Positions 1-9,095 of a stretch of 64,000 bases of DNA are shown here, piece after piece. A program made the translations under genes and the position numbers. Within the stretch, counting starts at the first letter, position 1. Every line of letters begins with the position of its first letter. The notes beneath the pieces were generated by a model. That model was not told the DNA's origin. It saw only the letters and a program-made list of their open reading frames with translations, and searched no databases. Source of the stretch: Helicobacter jaachi (GTDB taxonomy: Bacteria; Campylobacterota; Campylobacteria; Campylobacterales; Helicobacteraceae). The stretch covers positions 620,001-684,000 of the forward strand of contig NZ_JRPR02000001.1 in NCBI RefSeq assembly GCF_000763135.2. Reading direction: 5' to 3'.

Positions 1-115
1 CTGCAAACATATCAAAAAAGCTTTTTGTAGTATCGCAAGTTTTTATAACATCATGCTTTAATAAAATCTCATAAATATTTGCTACTAATTTTTCTTTATT
101 TCCTATAAAGCGCAT
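1..115 (-). CDS. D12-class adenine DNA methyltransferase, second of the operon (partial, N-terminus only)
   Basis: An ATG at 113-115 on the minus strand opens a frame that runs off the window edge, giving 38 residues. It begins MRFIGNKEKLVANIYEIL and continues to FFDMFA at the edge. The F-x-G-N-K-x-K-L start and the following D-x-F-A are the N-terminal SAM-binding motif of D12-class (Dam-like) N6-adenine methyltransferases. The start overlaps the end of the preceding methyltransferase gene by 20 nt, so the two are cotranscribed and probably translationally coupled. Two D12 enzymes next to one nuclease usually means an asymmetric target, with one enzyme per strand (established for type IIS systems). 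Only the first tenth of the protein is visible, so the family is firm but specificity is unknown. Confidence 0.75.
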   Translation of the reverse strand, partial: MRFIGNKEKLVANIYEILLKHDVIKTCDTTKSFFDMFA

Positions 116-1046
116 AAGTATCCTTATCTTGATGGCACATTTTTGGCGCATAATTTGTAATGAGGACTTCTTTAGTTAGACTTTTATCTTTATATTTGCT
201 TTGATAATTTGCATTGGTGTAATGATGTGAAATATTGCTTATAAAATAGCCTCTAGATTCTATCCACTGCTTTAAAATATGGTTTTCAATTCCTTTGTGT
301 GTTAAAACATTTGAAAGGGCAAATTTTACTCCTTTGGAATCTAGCTCCTTTAGATTCTCTAAAAGACTTATTTCTAAACTTTCACTCCAGCCACTAAAGC
401 CTCTTTTGCCATCATTATAAACGCCTTGCGTAATTAAATAAGGCGGGTCAGCATAAATAAAACAATGTTTATCTAAATGCATAGAATCTAAAAATACTCT
501 AAAATCAAGGCTATAAAAAATCATATTTTTTCTTTGCAAAATTTGAATGAAATGTATTAAATTTGCCATCATATTTGCGTTAAAGTTAGAGCGATTTTTG
601 CCAAAGGGATTATTAAAATTATGCGAATTATTAAAGCGAATTTGATGATTAAAAGAAAATGCTATAAGTGCGAGTAATTTTAAAGGCTCTTTTTGTGCAT
701 TGTAATCACTTCTTAGGGCAAGATAGCCATTTTTATTTTGCATATCTAGCTTGTAAAAATTAATGATAGATTCTATATTTTTAAGCGTAGAAGCCAAAGT
801 ATTTTGTTGCAAATATTTATAAAGTTCTATTAAAAAACTAAGATTATCATTGCAGATAATTTTTTTAGATTCTATATTAATAGCCACATTGCATCCTCCG
901 CAAAATAAATCTATAAAAGTATCTATTTTTTTAGGGAAAAGTGGCAGAATTTGAGGCAAAATCTTATATTTTCCGCCTATGTAATTAAGCGGTGATTTAT
1001 GGTATTTATTTATAGAATCTAGCTTTTGTGTCATTATTTTTTCCAA
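96..1046 (-). CDS. D12-class N6-adenine DNA methyltransferase
   Basis: 316 residues. The SAM-binding motif SPLNYIGGKYKIL (about residues 18-30) is followed by DLFCGGCNVA (about 46-55), and the catalytic motif is ADPPY (about 200). This order (motif X, motif I, then DPPY) defines the D12 or Dam-like class, which methylates adenine N6 in double-stranded DNA. The start overlaps the upstream nuclease-like gene by 13 nt, and its end overlaps a second D12 gene by 20 nt, so nuclease, methylase 1 and methylase 2 form one transcript. The gene is visibly more AT-rich than the region beyond 2.5 kb, which suggests acquisition by transfer. Target sequence cannot be read from the protein. Confidence 0.9.
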   Translation of the reverse strand: MEKIMTQKLDSINKYHKSPLNYIGGKYKILPQILPLFPKKIDTFIDLFCGGCNVAINIESKKIICNDNLSFLIELYKYLQQNTLASTLKNIESIINFYKLDMQNKNGYLALRSDYNAQKEPLKLLALIAFSFNHQIRFNNSHNFNNPFGKNRSNFNANMMANLIHFIQILQRKNMIFYSLDFRVFLDSMHLDKHCFIYADPPYLITQGVYNDGKRGFSGWSESLEISLLENLKELDSKGVKFALSNVLTHKGIENHILKQWIESRGYFISNISHHYTNANYQSKYKDKSLTKEVLITNYAPKMCHQDKDTYALYRK

Positions 1047-2470
1047 AAATTAATTAAATTTGTAATGCTTAAAATAAATATTTTTGGAGCCTTAATGCCC
1101 AAAATAATATTTCCATTTTCATCTAATAAAAGTCCTATTTCTGTTTCTAAGATATTTGCTTTATTGCCTCCATAAAGCACTAGTGTGCGAATGATTTTAT
1201 ATGCTGGATAATATTTTTTAATATATTCTTGCTCTATAAAATTGTAATTTTTTAGCTCCTCTATGCCTTGTGCTTTATTTTGAAATTTTTTACCCTCAAT
1301 ATTAATAATTTCAAGATTCTGCACATCTAGCAAAATTAAATCTGGTATAAACAATCTAGCATTTTTATCTCCTGCCTTATAGGCTTCTCTATTTTCGTAT
1401 TTTTGCAAAGGGATATGTTCGCCGCTACTTGTTAAAAAATAGCTCTTTTCGCAACCTGCGTGATTTTCAAAAATGGCCTTAGCATAGCTAAAAGATTCTA
1501 TAACCATGTGAATAAAAATGCTCACTAATTTTTCGCCCTTTATCTCATAGTGCCAATATGCTTTAGGCAATTTAGTTTGTGGCAATGTTAAGCCTTGCAA
1601 AGATATATTGAGCTTATTTGCAATGTGTATAAATTTATTATTTTTCCCTAAGTGATTTTGATTTAAGCCATGAGAGATGATTTCAATATCACCATTAAAT
1701 CTAAGCTTTCTTAAAACCGCTGCTATACCACTAATAGCTCCAATATTTGGGTCGTGCGAGAGTGAGTTATTTTTAAAAAGTCTGCCTGAAATTTGGATTT
1801 TACTAATATCATAAAATGGCATTTTATTATGACAAATACTTGTATCGCTATCATAAATTTTTATTATATTAATGGGTGTATTATTTTTGGGAGGCTTTCT
1901 CATAGCATTTTTAAAATCTATCAAATCATCTACATCTTTAAAGGGTTCTAATATATCAGAATCTACAAATTGCTTGCCCACAATTTCAACGCCCAAAGTC
2001 CTTAAGATTTTTGTTCCAAAAATTGAAGTTTGCGTAGGAGTTTCTTTTTGTTCAATTTTTAGATTATAAAACATAATTTTTATAGTGCTAGGATAGAAAA
2101 AGTCTAAATAAACAAATTTAGTAATTCTTTGATAAACGCCTGTGTTGCGACTTTCTTTATCATCTGTTTTAGTTTCTTCAATCGCATAAATAGGGGAATC
2201 TTCAATATTTGGCTCATTTTCTTGGAAAAACACTAAATAATCTACAAAACTACTATTTCCGCTTATAATTTTTAGATAAATCTTATCAAATTGCTTATTT
2301 TCTATCCCTATAATTTCGTAATTAAAAGTAAATTTATTGTTTTTTACAATGGGCAAAATTCTAAGATTATTTATAAAAGCACATAGTTTTTTATCTTGTA
2401 AAAATCTTTTAATGATAAAGTCTAGCACATCTATTTTAGGGCGCTCTTCAGTCAATATCCATAAATTCAT
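1034..2470 (-). CDS. putative type II restriction endonuclease of a D12 methylase operon
   Basis: 478 residues, first gene of the operon and directly upstream of two D12 methylases. No complete family was recognised with certainty. The stretch AIEETKTDDKESRNTGVYQR (about residues 95-114) has the acidic-x-Lys spacing of a PD-(D/E)XK nuclease core, and a second acidic cluster PDLILLD...INIEGKK lies near residues 375-395. Position, AT-rich composition and the paired methylases make a restriction nuclease the natural reading. The ATG at 2470 follows a weak AAGG ribosome site and a TATAAT box. An alternative is a nuclease-like accessory protein of a defence island, but the cognate methylase pair argues for classical type II (asymmetric, possibly IIS) restriction. 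Confidence 0.65.
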   Translation of the reverse strand: MNLWILTEERPKIDVLDFIIKRFLQDKKLCAFINNLRILPIVKNNKFTFNYEIIGIENKQFDKIYLKIISGNSSFVDYLVFFQENEPNIEDSPIYAIEETKTDDKESRNTGVYQRITKFVYLDFFYPSTIKIMFYNLKIEQKETPTQTSIFGTKILRTLGVEIVGKQFVDSDILEPFKDVDDLIDFKNAMRKPPKNNTPINIIKIYDSDTSICHNKMPFYDISKIQISGRLFKNNSLSHDPNIGAISGIAAVLRKLRFNGDIEIISHGLNQNHLGKNNKFIHIANKLNISLQGLTLPQTKLPKAYWHYEIKGEKLVSIFIHMVIESFSYAKAIFENHAGCEKSYFLTSSGEHIPLQKYENREAYKAGDKNARLFIPDLILLDVQNLEIINIEGKKFQNKAQGIEELKNYNFIEQEYIKKYYPAYKIIRTLVLYGGNKANILETEIGLLLDENGNIILGIKAPKIFILSITNLINFWKK

Positions 2471-2497
2471 TTTTAAACCTTATATTTTAGAATCTAA

Positions 2498-2503
2498 ATT
2501 ATA
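2498..2503 (-). promoter_or_regulatory. predicted -10 box of the restriction-modification operon
   Basis: TATAAT on the minus strand, 28 nt before the ATG at 2470. It lies in the only non-coding gap (2471-2549) before the operon. Helicobacter sigma-80 promoters depend mainly on an extended -10 and lack a conserved -35. A copy of the AGATTCT heptamer follows within five nt. Confidence 0.45.
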
Positions 2504-2549
2504 TCATTTAAGTTTTTTAAAATTTATAAAACACAGCGCAGCGCTATGT

Positions 2550-3314
2550 TCATGGGCGTTTTGTGCCAAAGCTTAGTATCACTAGCATTTTGCGCTCTCT
2601 TTGTGGCTTTGGGAATTTGTGGCTAGCTTGCTTAAGAATGCGCAGGGCGGCTTGCTCTAGCTGCTTATTATCACTTTTTAGCACCTGCACATCGTGCAAC
2701 TCCCCATTTTGAGTAATGCCAAATTTTAGCCTTACCTCGCCGCGAATGCCCTTAGCTTGGAGTGATTGCGGATAAACATACGCCCTATCGATAAGCTCAT
2801 AGATTTTTTGCGCGTATTCATCGATAATATCTGCTTGCTCATTTGCCTGCATAGCCTGCGATGAGCTGCTTGCCTGCGCGGAGGGCGCTACAGAATCTGC
2901 CAACTTAGAATTCATAGGCTTAGAATCTGTATGCTTAGATTCTGTAGATTCTGTGGCTTCTGCAGATTTGATATCATTTGCAGATTCTGTAATACGCGAA
3001 TCTTGCGCCCTTTCTTTGCGCGGCATTTTTGGAGTGTCTTTAGATGCTTTAGATTTTTTGGGCTTTTTAGGTGGCGCAATAGACTTTGATAAAGGCGTTT
3101 GTGGTGTAGGCTTAGAAATAGGCTGCTGCGTGGGTGTTGGCGCCTCTTGTGCGCCCTCAAAATGGCTAAGCGCGATACTTGTTACTTCATAAGGCGTAGG
3201 GCGCGAGAGTAGCGCATAGAGAGTATCAAACTGCCAATACAGGCACAAAAACGCCAAAAGATACAGCACGCACGCGCATATAAATCCTAGCGTTTGGGAG
3301 CTTAGAGTGCGCAT
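2550..3314 (-). CDS. tonB: TonB energy-transducing protein
   Basis: 254 residues. One N-terminal membrane segment (about 10-32) anchors the protein. A long Pro, Lys and Ser-rich periplasmic spacer follows (about 55-155), and the C-terminal TonB domain (about 165-250) contains GEVRLKFGITQNGELHDVQV and an ending rich in Pro and Lys. It carries proton-motive energy from ExbB/ExbD to outer-membrane receptors; exbB and exbD are not in this window. It overlaps the ABC ATPase gene by 13 nt and is the last gene of the uptake operon, so it is probably dedicated to the receptor encoded at the other end. Five AGAATCT/AGATTCT copies at 2892-2988 encode Thr-Glu-Ser and Asp-Ser units in the spacer. Confidence 0.9.
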   Translation of the reverse strand: MRTLSSQTLGFICACVLYLLAFLCLYWQFDTLYALLSRPTPYEVTSIALSHFEGAQEAPTPTQQPISKPTPQTPLSKSIAPPKKPKKSKASKDTPKMPRKERAQDSRITESANDIKSAEATESTESKHTDSKPMNSKLADSVAPSAQASSSSQAMQANEQADIIDEYAQKIYELIDRAYVYPQSLQAKGIRGEVRLKFGITQNGELHDVQVLKSDNKQLEQAALRILKQASHKFPKPQRERKMLVILSFGTKRP

Positions 3315-4063
3315 TTGGCTACAAAATAAATCCCGCCATTTGGCAGAGGCACAGCCTCCGTGCGCACATCATAGAGCCGCTCTATCATATCTGTGTTAAG
3401 CACCGCAGCGCGTTCCCCAAAGGCAAGCATTTTAGCATCTTTCATCATAAGGATTTTATGTGCAATGCCGCACTGCTCGGGGTGATGCGAGGTAAGTAGC
3501 ACGCTTTTACCGCAATGGCGCACAATCTCAAGCAGTGTAAAGCAGCGTGATAAATCAAGCGCGCTCACCGGCTCATCTAAAAGCAAAAGTTCGCATTCTT
3601 GCGCAAATGCCCTAGCAATGAGTGCGAGCTGCTGCTGCCCACCGCTAAGGCTAGAAAAAATACGCTCGCTTAAATGCGCCATTTCAAAGCGCTCTAACAT
3701 CTCATACGCGCGCCTTTTGTCTGCTTGAGTATAAAACCACGCTTGTTTGGCAAAGCGCCCCATCATCACCACTTCAATGACCTTAAAAGGGAATATAATA
3801 TGGCTAGACTGCGGCACATAGGCAATTTTATTCGCCCTCTCTCGCGCGCTTAGATTCTGTAAATTTATACCATCAATGCCAATATAGCCACTATATGAAT
3901 AAAGATTAAGAATACTTTTTAAAAGCGTGCTTTTGCCCGCACCATTGCGCCCTAGAATGCAGATAATCTCACCCCTTTGCATACTAAAGTTTATGTCTTC
4001 TAATAAGTGCGCTTTGCCTATTTTTAGGCTTAAATGCTTCACTTCTAAAATCTCATCTCTCAT
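3302..4063 (-). CDS. ABC transporter ATP-binding protein (FecE/BtuD type)
   Basis: 253 residues with the full set of ABC motifs: Walker A GRNGAGKST (about 38-46), Q-loop YVPQSS, signature LSGGQQQ (about 139-145), Walker B LLLLDEP, and the switch His in TSHHPEQ. It energises the FecCD-type permease encoded upstream, with which it overlaps by 11 nt. The partner set (permease, cell-surface binding protein, TonB receptor) points to a chelated metal, heme or cobalamin-like ligand. The substrate cannot be named from this subunit. Confidence 0.93.
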   Translation of the reverse strand: MRDEILEVKHLSLKIGKAHLLEDINFSMQRGEIICILGRNGAGKSTLLKSILNLYSYSGYIGIDGINLQNLSARERANKIAYVPQSSHIIFPFKVIEVVMMGRFAKQAWFYTQADKRRAYEMLERFEMAHLSERIFSSLSGGQQQLALIARAFAQECELLLLDEPVSALDLSRCFTLLEIVRHCGKSVLLTSHHPEQCGIAHKILMMKDAKMLAFGERAAVLNTDMIERLYDVRTEAVPLPNGGIYFVAKCAL

Positions 4064-5057
4064 AGCGCACCTTTTGCATAAGGATTAGCACAAAAATAGG
4101 TATGCCAATAATCGCACTCACCAAGCCTATGGGGATTTCAACGCCAAAGCTCGCGCGTGCTATGCAATCGCACAGCAGCAAAAAAATAGCGCCAAAAATA
4201 GCGCAAAAGGGCAGCATAAAGCGATGATTTGCGCCAATAATAAGCCGCGCGATATGTGGCACCACTAAGCCCACCCAGCCAATAAGCCCGCCTACTGCCA
4301 CACTTGCACTCGCTAGCAATGTCGCCATAATCACAAAGCCAACTCTTAAAGCCTTGACATTCACGCCTAGCGCATACGCGCTTTGCTCATCAAGATTTAA
4401 AATATCAATATGCCTAGCGCCTATGATAGCAAATATAAGCCCTGCTACAAACACCACAGCCAGCAGCACAAGCGGTCCAAGCTGAATACTTGCCAATGAA
4501 CCCATAAGCCAAAATACGATATTTGGCAGCGTATTATATGGGTCGGCTACATATTTAAGAATGCTCATTCCCGCGCCAAAAAACGCCGAAGTAATCATAC
4601 CGCCAAGAATAAGCATTAAAATACTCATACTATTGCTAAAAAGCCGCGCTAAAAGTAAAGAGCAAAGCATCGCCAAAATGCCAAAGCAAAAGCACATTAC
4701 TTCAATGCCAAATAGCCCAAATCCAAGCACCATAGCCAGCGCTGCGCCAAAGCTTGCTCCACTCATCACGCCTAAAATACTAGGGCTAACTAAAGGATTA
4801 GCAATAATGCCCTGATACAGCCCACCGCTTAGCGCCAAAGAAGCACCCACGAGAATAGCTGCACAAATGCGTGGCAAGCGATTTTCAAATAAAATAACGC
4901 TCTCCAAACTATACTCGCCATTCCCATAGGAGCGCAAAAGACTATAAATATGTGTGAGTGAAATCTCATATCGCCCAATGCCAATAGCTATGATAAAGCC
5001 TAGCGCTAGCACAATGAGCGCTAGACAAATAAGCAAAATTTTAGTTTTGTTGCTCAT
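4053..5057 (-). CDS. FecCD/BtuC-family ABC permease
   Basis: 334 residues from the ATG at 5057 (MSNKTKIL...). A longer open frame reaches 5249, but its extra N-terminus is non-membrane and lies over the methyltransferase gene, so I reject it. About nine to ten hydrophobic segments are visible. The features LPRICAAILVGASLALSGG (a substrate-path loop), NPLVSPSILGVMSGASFGA and GWVGLVVPHIAR are hallmarks of iron-siderophore, heme and B12 importers. The start overlaps the methyltransferase stop by 17 nt. Confidence 0.92.
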   Translation of the reverse strand: MSNKTKILLICLALIVLALGFIIAIGIGRYEISLTHIYSLLRSYGNGEYSLESVILFENRLPRICAAILVGASLALSGGLYQGIIANPLVSPSILGVMSGASFGAALAMVLGFGLFGIEVMCFCFGILAMLCSLLLARLFSNSMSILMLILGGMITSAFFGAGMSILKYVADPYNTLPNIVFWLMGSLASIQLGPLVLLAVVFVAGLIFAIIGARHIDILNLDEQSAYALGVNVKALRVGFVIMATLLASASVAVGGLIGWVGLVVPHIARLIIGANHRFMLPFCAIFGAIFLLLCDCIARASFGVEIPIGLVSAIIGIPIFVLILMQKVRYER

Positions 5058-5802
5058 TTTCCTGCCTAAAGGGGATAAAGCACACGCCAATTTCGCGTTC
5101 ATGCTCATATACAATGCGATTATTGATAAGTTGAGAATCCACATAGCGCGTGATTTTCTCCATATCAGGCTCACCATCATGCACGCGGATATTCCACACC
5201 ACATGTTCAATCGCCTCTTCACGCGAGGCATCAAAGATATAATTAGCATTCTTGTAGCAATGTTTTGGCTTAGGATAGCCTAATTCTTTAAGCCATTTTA
5301 AGACATCAGGTAAGCCCACAGGCAGCAAAAATGTTAAATTATGCTCCTTAAAAATAGGCTCTAAAAATGAGCTAGCCCTCCTGCGCCCCCAACCCACATA
5401 GCAAAATCCTTGTGTATAGCTATGCAGTGCTTTTTCAAAGCTTTTTTTATTATTAAGTGCGGGCGTCATTGAAGCAAAGGTAAGCTCAATAGGCTCAAGT
5501 TTACTTAAATCTAGGCTATCCCATGCGCTATGCAGGGCGATTACATTTGCTAAGCCCAAATCCTTAGCGTCATTTTCTAAATTTGCTAGCATAGATTCTG
5601 AAATATCACTCCCATATATGCGCTTTGCTAAAAAGGCGAGCTGCAGGGTAAATCGCCCATTCCCACAGCCAATATCAAGTATAGTTTTATCTTTAAAGCT
5701 AACTCCACAAGAGGCAAAAAAATCTAAAATCTCTAGCGTATCAGCTGTGTCTTTTTTAAAGCGCGGAAAGCTTTTTGCCTTTTGGTTCCATAGCTGCCTC
5801 AT
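5041..5802 (-). CDS. class I SAM-dependent methyltransferase within the uptake operon
   Basis: 253 residues. The Rossmann SAM-binding motif TILDIGCGNGRFTLQLA (about 60-76) and the following acidic residue in GSDISES (about 84-90) are clear. The C-terminal half has no recognised substrate signature. It sits between the binding-protein gene (gap 9 nt) and the permease gene (overlap 17 nt), so it belongs to the transport operon. A soluble methyltransferase is not a transporter part. It may modify the imported ligand, for example a porphyrin, corrinoid or metallophore, or help release the metal. That is inference; no substrate is evident. Confidence 0.85.
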   Translation of the reverse strand: MRQLWNQKAKSFPRFKKDTADTLEILDFFASCGVSFKDKTILDIGCGNGRFTLQLAFLAKRIYGSDISESMLANLENDAKDLGLANVIALHSAWDSLDLSKLEPIELTFASMTPALNNKKSFEKALHSYTQGFCYVGWGRRRASSFLEPIFKEHNLTFLLPVGLPDVLKWLKELGYPKPKHCYKNANYIFDASREEAIEHVVWNIRVHDGEPDMEKITRYVDSQLINNRIVYEHEREIGVCFIPFRQENEQQN

Positions 5803-5811
5803 TGTATGTCC

Positions 5812-6942
5812 TTAGAGTCCTTGCAGGCTCGCATAGTCCTCATCGCTCAACTCACGCAAGAATGTAGCAAAAAAGGCTTTGGCTATGCTTTTTACCTGCG
5901 CATCATCGAGTAAATCGGGGTGCAGCTTAGAAAACGCCCACAAAAAGCCTATATTTTGCATTACACTAGGCGGGAGCGTGAGCCAGTTGCTAGGCGTTGA
6001 AGGCGCGTAATAAAATCGCTTATTTTTAATCGCATCTAGATTTGCCCAATTAGCGCTAGGATTTTCCTTTAGCTCCTTATACAAAGGCAGCTCACGCACA
6101 AAAATCACTTGCGGATTAATCTTAGCTAATAGCTCAAAATCAATATACGCAAACTGCCCACTTTCGCTTAGCATACTGCAAGGCAGGGCATTTGTGCCGC
6201 CAAAAAGTGATATAGGGATTACAGAATCTAAATCTCCACTTTCTTTTAAGCACACCGACTTTAGCCCATTCATATCCGCTGCGAAATATACACTTGGGCG
6301 ATTTTGCACCTGCGCATTGAGCTGGGCGAGCAAGTCTTGGTTACTTTTAAGCGTTTGTAGCAGTAATTCTGCCTTTTGCGCTACTTTCTGTCCGCAAATA
6401 TTATTTATGCCATTGTTTTGGGAGAGCGCATCGGCGTAAGATTGCACGACACTGCTTAAATCTTTATAGCTAAACGCAGGGACTTTCACCACCTCAATGC
6501 CTGCCTTTTGGTATGGCTCCGTGATAGATTCTAAAGTACCCTCACCAAAGAACACCACATCAGGCTTATGTTTAGCTATCTCCTCAAAAGAGAGCGTGCC
6601 TTTGGAGAGCACGCCAAGCACAGGCAGCTCGCTCACGCCCTCAGGCATAAAGGGTATATCCTCTGGGTAGGGTTGATAGTTTAGCCCTATCATACCCTCT
6701 GGATAGAGCAGCTCTAAAAGCACTGTGAGCGGAGGTACCGTGCCTAAAGCCCTCTTGCAGCTTGCCCTCTCTTCAGCGCTTAAAGTGGGCAATGCGCCGC
6801 TTGTAACATCTGGCGCATTTTGGCTCTGCTGTATAGAATCTGGCGCGCTAGATTCTATGCTAGATTCTGTATTTTGCTCTTTATCTCCGCAGCCTGCAAA
6901 TATAAGGCTTATAAACACACAGGCAAAAATATACTTTTTCAT
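5812..6942 (-). CDS. periplasmic-side substrate-binding lipoprotein of the ABC uptake system
   Basis: 376 residues. The N-terminus MKKYIFACVFISLIFAGC ends in a lipobox (F-A-G-C), so the mature protein should be a lipoprotein. The middle shows the two-lobe cluster A-2 (BtuF/FecB/TroA-like) pattern: LPVLGVLSKGTLSFEEIAKH, PDVVFFGEG, then PQVIFVRELP in the second lobe. It should pass ligand from the receptor to the FecCD-type permease. A good AAGGAG site precedes the ATG. The spacing to the receptor gene is 15 nt. Ligand unknown. Confidence 0.88.
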   Translation of the reverse strand: MKKYIFACVFISLIFAGCGDKEQNTESSIESSAPDSIQQSQNAPDVTSGALPTLSAEERASCKRALGTVPPLTVLLELLYPEGMIGLNYQPYPEDIPFMPEGVSELPVLGVLSKGTLSFEEIAKHKPDVVFFGEGTLESITEPYQKAGIEVVKVPAFSYKDLSSVVQSYADALSQNNGINNICGQKVAQKAELLLQTLKSNQDLLAQLNAQVQNRPSVYFAADMNGLKSVCLKESGDLDSVIPISLFGGTNALPCSMLSESGQFAYIDFELLAKINPQVIFVRELPLYKELKENPSANWANLDAIKNKRFYYAPSTPSNWLTLPPSVMQNIGFLWAFSKLHPDLLDDAQVKSIAKAFFATFLRELSDEDYASLQGL

Positions 6943-6957
6943 AATTCTCCTTAATTT

Positions 6958-9039
6958 TTAGAATCTATACTCGATGCTAGCGTAGATTCTGCGTCCTGCT
7001 TGATAGTATCCTGCATAATAGTAGTAGTTTCTATCAAGCAAATTATACGCTCCTACGCTTAACTGCAAGCTATCGATTGGGCGATAATTTGCCTTAATAT
7101 CCACTAGGAAAATGTCCTTATTCTGCGTGCTTTGTGTAATCCACATTTTATCTTGGTATGTAGCAAGCGCGCTTATATCAAACTGCTTAAGGGGTGCAAG
7201 TGTAATATTACCATTGACAATATGGCTAGGGTAACCTAACTGCGCGCGCGTTTCGCCACTTTCAGCCACTCTTTTAGTGAAAGTATAGTTCGCACCAAAG
7301 CTTAGCCTTTCATCAAAAAGCCCTTGTTGGAAGCTCACTTCGCTACCATAGGAGTAGCCCTGCGCGATATTTACATATTGGCTGCAGTATGTTACGCCAT
7401 TTTGTGTGGTGGGATTACTACACAAAGAGCCATCTACTTGCTTTGTGCCAAACATATTATTCATATCATTATAAAAGGCTGCGAGTGTGAATTTGGTGCT
7501 TTGATAGTCAAGGTCATAGCCCACTTCGTAGTTAATGCCAGATTCTGGCTGCAAGTTTGGATTGCGCACAGTGCTACCCCATATAGTTGAATAGCGGTTG
7601 CGCAAATTAATAAGCTTGCTTTTTTTGCCAATGGTTAGGTGGAAAGTAGAGTAATCCCCTGCATTTGCATACATAATACCTTGCAATGTCCAGCCTTGCT
7701 GCACAGGTTTGCCTGCATTTGGCTCATCAGCAATGCTTACACTTAGCACATCATTTCTATCATAGCTGCCATTGAGTGCAAAGCGGAATATACTATTTAG
7801 CCTTTGGGCGTATTCAGCAAAGATAGAGGTGCTAAAATCACTTAAGTCCGTGCTGCCTGCGGCTTCGCTATTAGCGCCATAGTCGTTATTTTTGTGATTG
7901 TCATTGCGTAGATTGACCCCCATATTAAAGCGCTTATCCGCATCAAAATCATAGCCTAGCGTGAAAATACCACCTATGCTATAGTCATCATACACGCTCC
8001 TATCGCCCCATGCGCTACCATTGCCACGGCGCACCATACGCAAATCATTATAGAAACTATCATAATACACTTTGGAGTTTAAAGAGAGTTTATCACTTAT
8101 TTGTGTCTGCCCTAGATAGTAGGCTGTGATTTTATCATAGTTGGGCCAATCCCACACGGGACCCACGCTATTAACATTAACTAAGCCTCCCTTTTCACCT
8201 TTTTGATAGATAAAATTGAGTGAATATTCATTATTTTCATCAGCTTGATAGCCCACTTTCGCGCGCATAGTGTGATTTTTGTAATAACTATTGCGCTTTT
8301 TATCTCTATCAGGTTCATTGATAGTTTCTGTAAAATTGCGTGAGAAATTAAGCGAATCCCTATCAGTAAAGGCATAGCTTGCCTGCATATAGTATTTGCC
8401 CATATTTGAGCCTACACTCAGGGCGATTTGCTTTTCATTATTGCTCACAAAGCCAACTCTGCCCATAACTTCTAGCTTATCTTTTGGTTTAGAGGTGATG
8501 ACATTTATTGCGCCCCCTAGTGTATTCATACCATAAAGCGGGCTTGTATATCCCTTAGATACAGCAATTTCACTAATGCCAAAGGTATTAAACTGCGCAA
8601 AGTCTGTGTTATTATCATAGATTGAATGCACAGGCACGCCATCTAAAAATAATCCGATAGATGTGCGCCCAAAGCCGCGTATTTGAATGCCCGGCTCGCC
8701 TCTTTGCGCGCCTTGTCCATAGCCAGCAGGCGCATAAAATACGCCAGGTGTGTAGCGCAGAGCTTGCGCGACATCATTTGACATAGTTTTGCTTATATCT
8801 GCTTCAGTGATAGTGCTTACCGTCGTATTGGCTCCGGGCGAGCTTTTGCTCACTTGCTCAATGCGCCCTAAGTCGTAGATTCTATTATCTTTATCCTCTT
8901 GAGCGGCTAGGGCATTAGCGCAAAGCGCGCTTATCATTGCCCCCCAAGTGAGCATAAGCATACTTTTTTTAAAGCTTGCTTTGTGTGATTGCGCCTTGTG
9001 TGATTGCGCGGTGTGGTTTTGTGTGTTGCTTGGCTGCAT
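6958..9039 (-). CDS. TonB-dependent outer-membrane receptor
   Basis: 693 residues from the ATG at 9039, chosen because AAGGAG stands seven nt before it; an in-frame ATG at 9075 lacks this. A signal peptide (hydrophobic core MLMLTWGAMISALCANALA) precedes the plug domain, with ISKTMSNDVAQALRYTPGVF and GIQIRGFGRTSIGLFLDGVP, and then a long beta-barrel ending in EYRF with terminal Phe, as expected for Bam-assembled porins. It is the first gene of the six-gene operon and would import a large, scarce ligand at the cost of TonB energy. Which ligand (iron chelate, heme, nickel chelate or corrinoid) cannot be told. Confidence 0.93.
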   Translation of the reverse strand: MQPSNTQNHTAQSHKAQSHKASFKKSMLMLTWGAMISALCANALAAQEDKDNRIYDLGRIEQVSKSSPGANTTVSTITEADISKTMSNDVAQALRYTPGVFYAPAGYGQGAQRGEPGIQIRGFGRTSIGLFLDGVPVHSIYDNNTDFAQFNTFGISEIAVSKGYTSPLYGMNTLGGAINVITSKPKDKLEVMGRVGFVSNNEKQIALSVGSNMGKYYMQASYAFTDRDSLNFSRNFTETINEPDRDKKRNSYYKNHTMRAKVGYQADENNEYSLNFIYQKGEKGGLVNVNSVGPVWDWPNYDKITAYYLGQTQISDKLSLNSKVYYDSFYNDLRMVRRGNGSAWGDRSVYDDYSIGGIFTLGYDFDADKRFNMGVNLRNDNHKNNDYGANSEAAGSTDLSDFSTSIFAEYAQRLNSIFRFALNGSYDRNDVLSVSIADEPNAGKPVQQGWTLQGIMYANAGDYSTFHLTIGKKSKLINLRNRYSTIWGSTVRNPNLQPESGINYEVGYDLDYQSTKFTLAAFYNDMNNMFGTKQVDGSLCSNPTTQNGVTYCSQYVNIAQGYSYGSEVSFQQGLFDERLSFGANYTFTKRVAESGETRAQLGYPSHIVNGNITLAPLKQFDISALATYQDKMWITQSTQNKDIFLVDIKANYRPIDSLQLSVGAYNLLDRNYYYYAGYYQAGRRIYASIEYRF

Positions 9040-9095
9040 ACATTCGCTCCTTATGTTTAAAATTATAGAGCGCACATTGTAGAGCGATAAAACTT

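Noticed and set aside
1872-2069. Short opposite-strand frames inside the restriction gene and in many other genes
   Set aside because: No ribosome site, no family resemblance and antisense to well supported genes.
4053-5249. Long N-terminal extension of the permease frame (5058-5249)
   Set aside because: It lies over the methyltransferase gene, is not membrane-like, and an ATG at 5057 with the normal family start explains the data.
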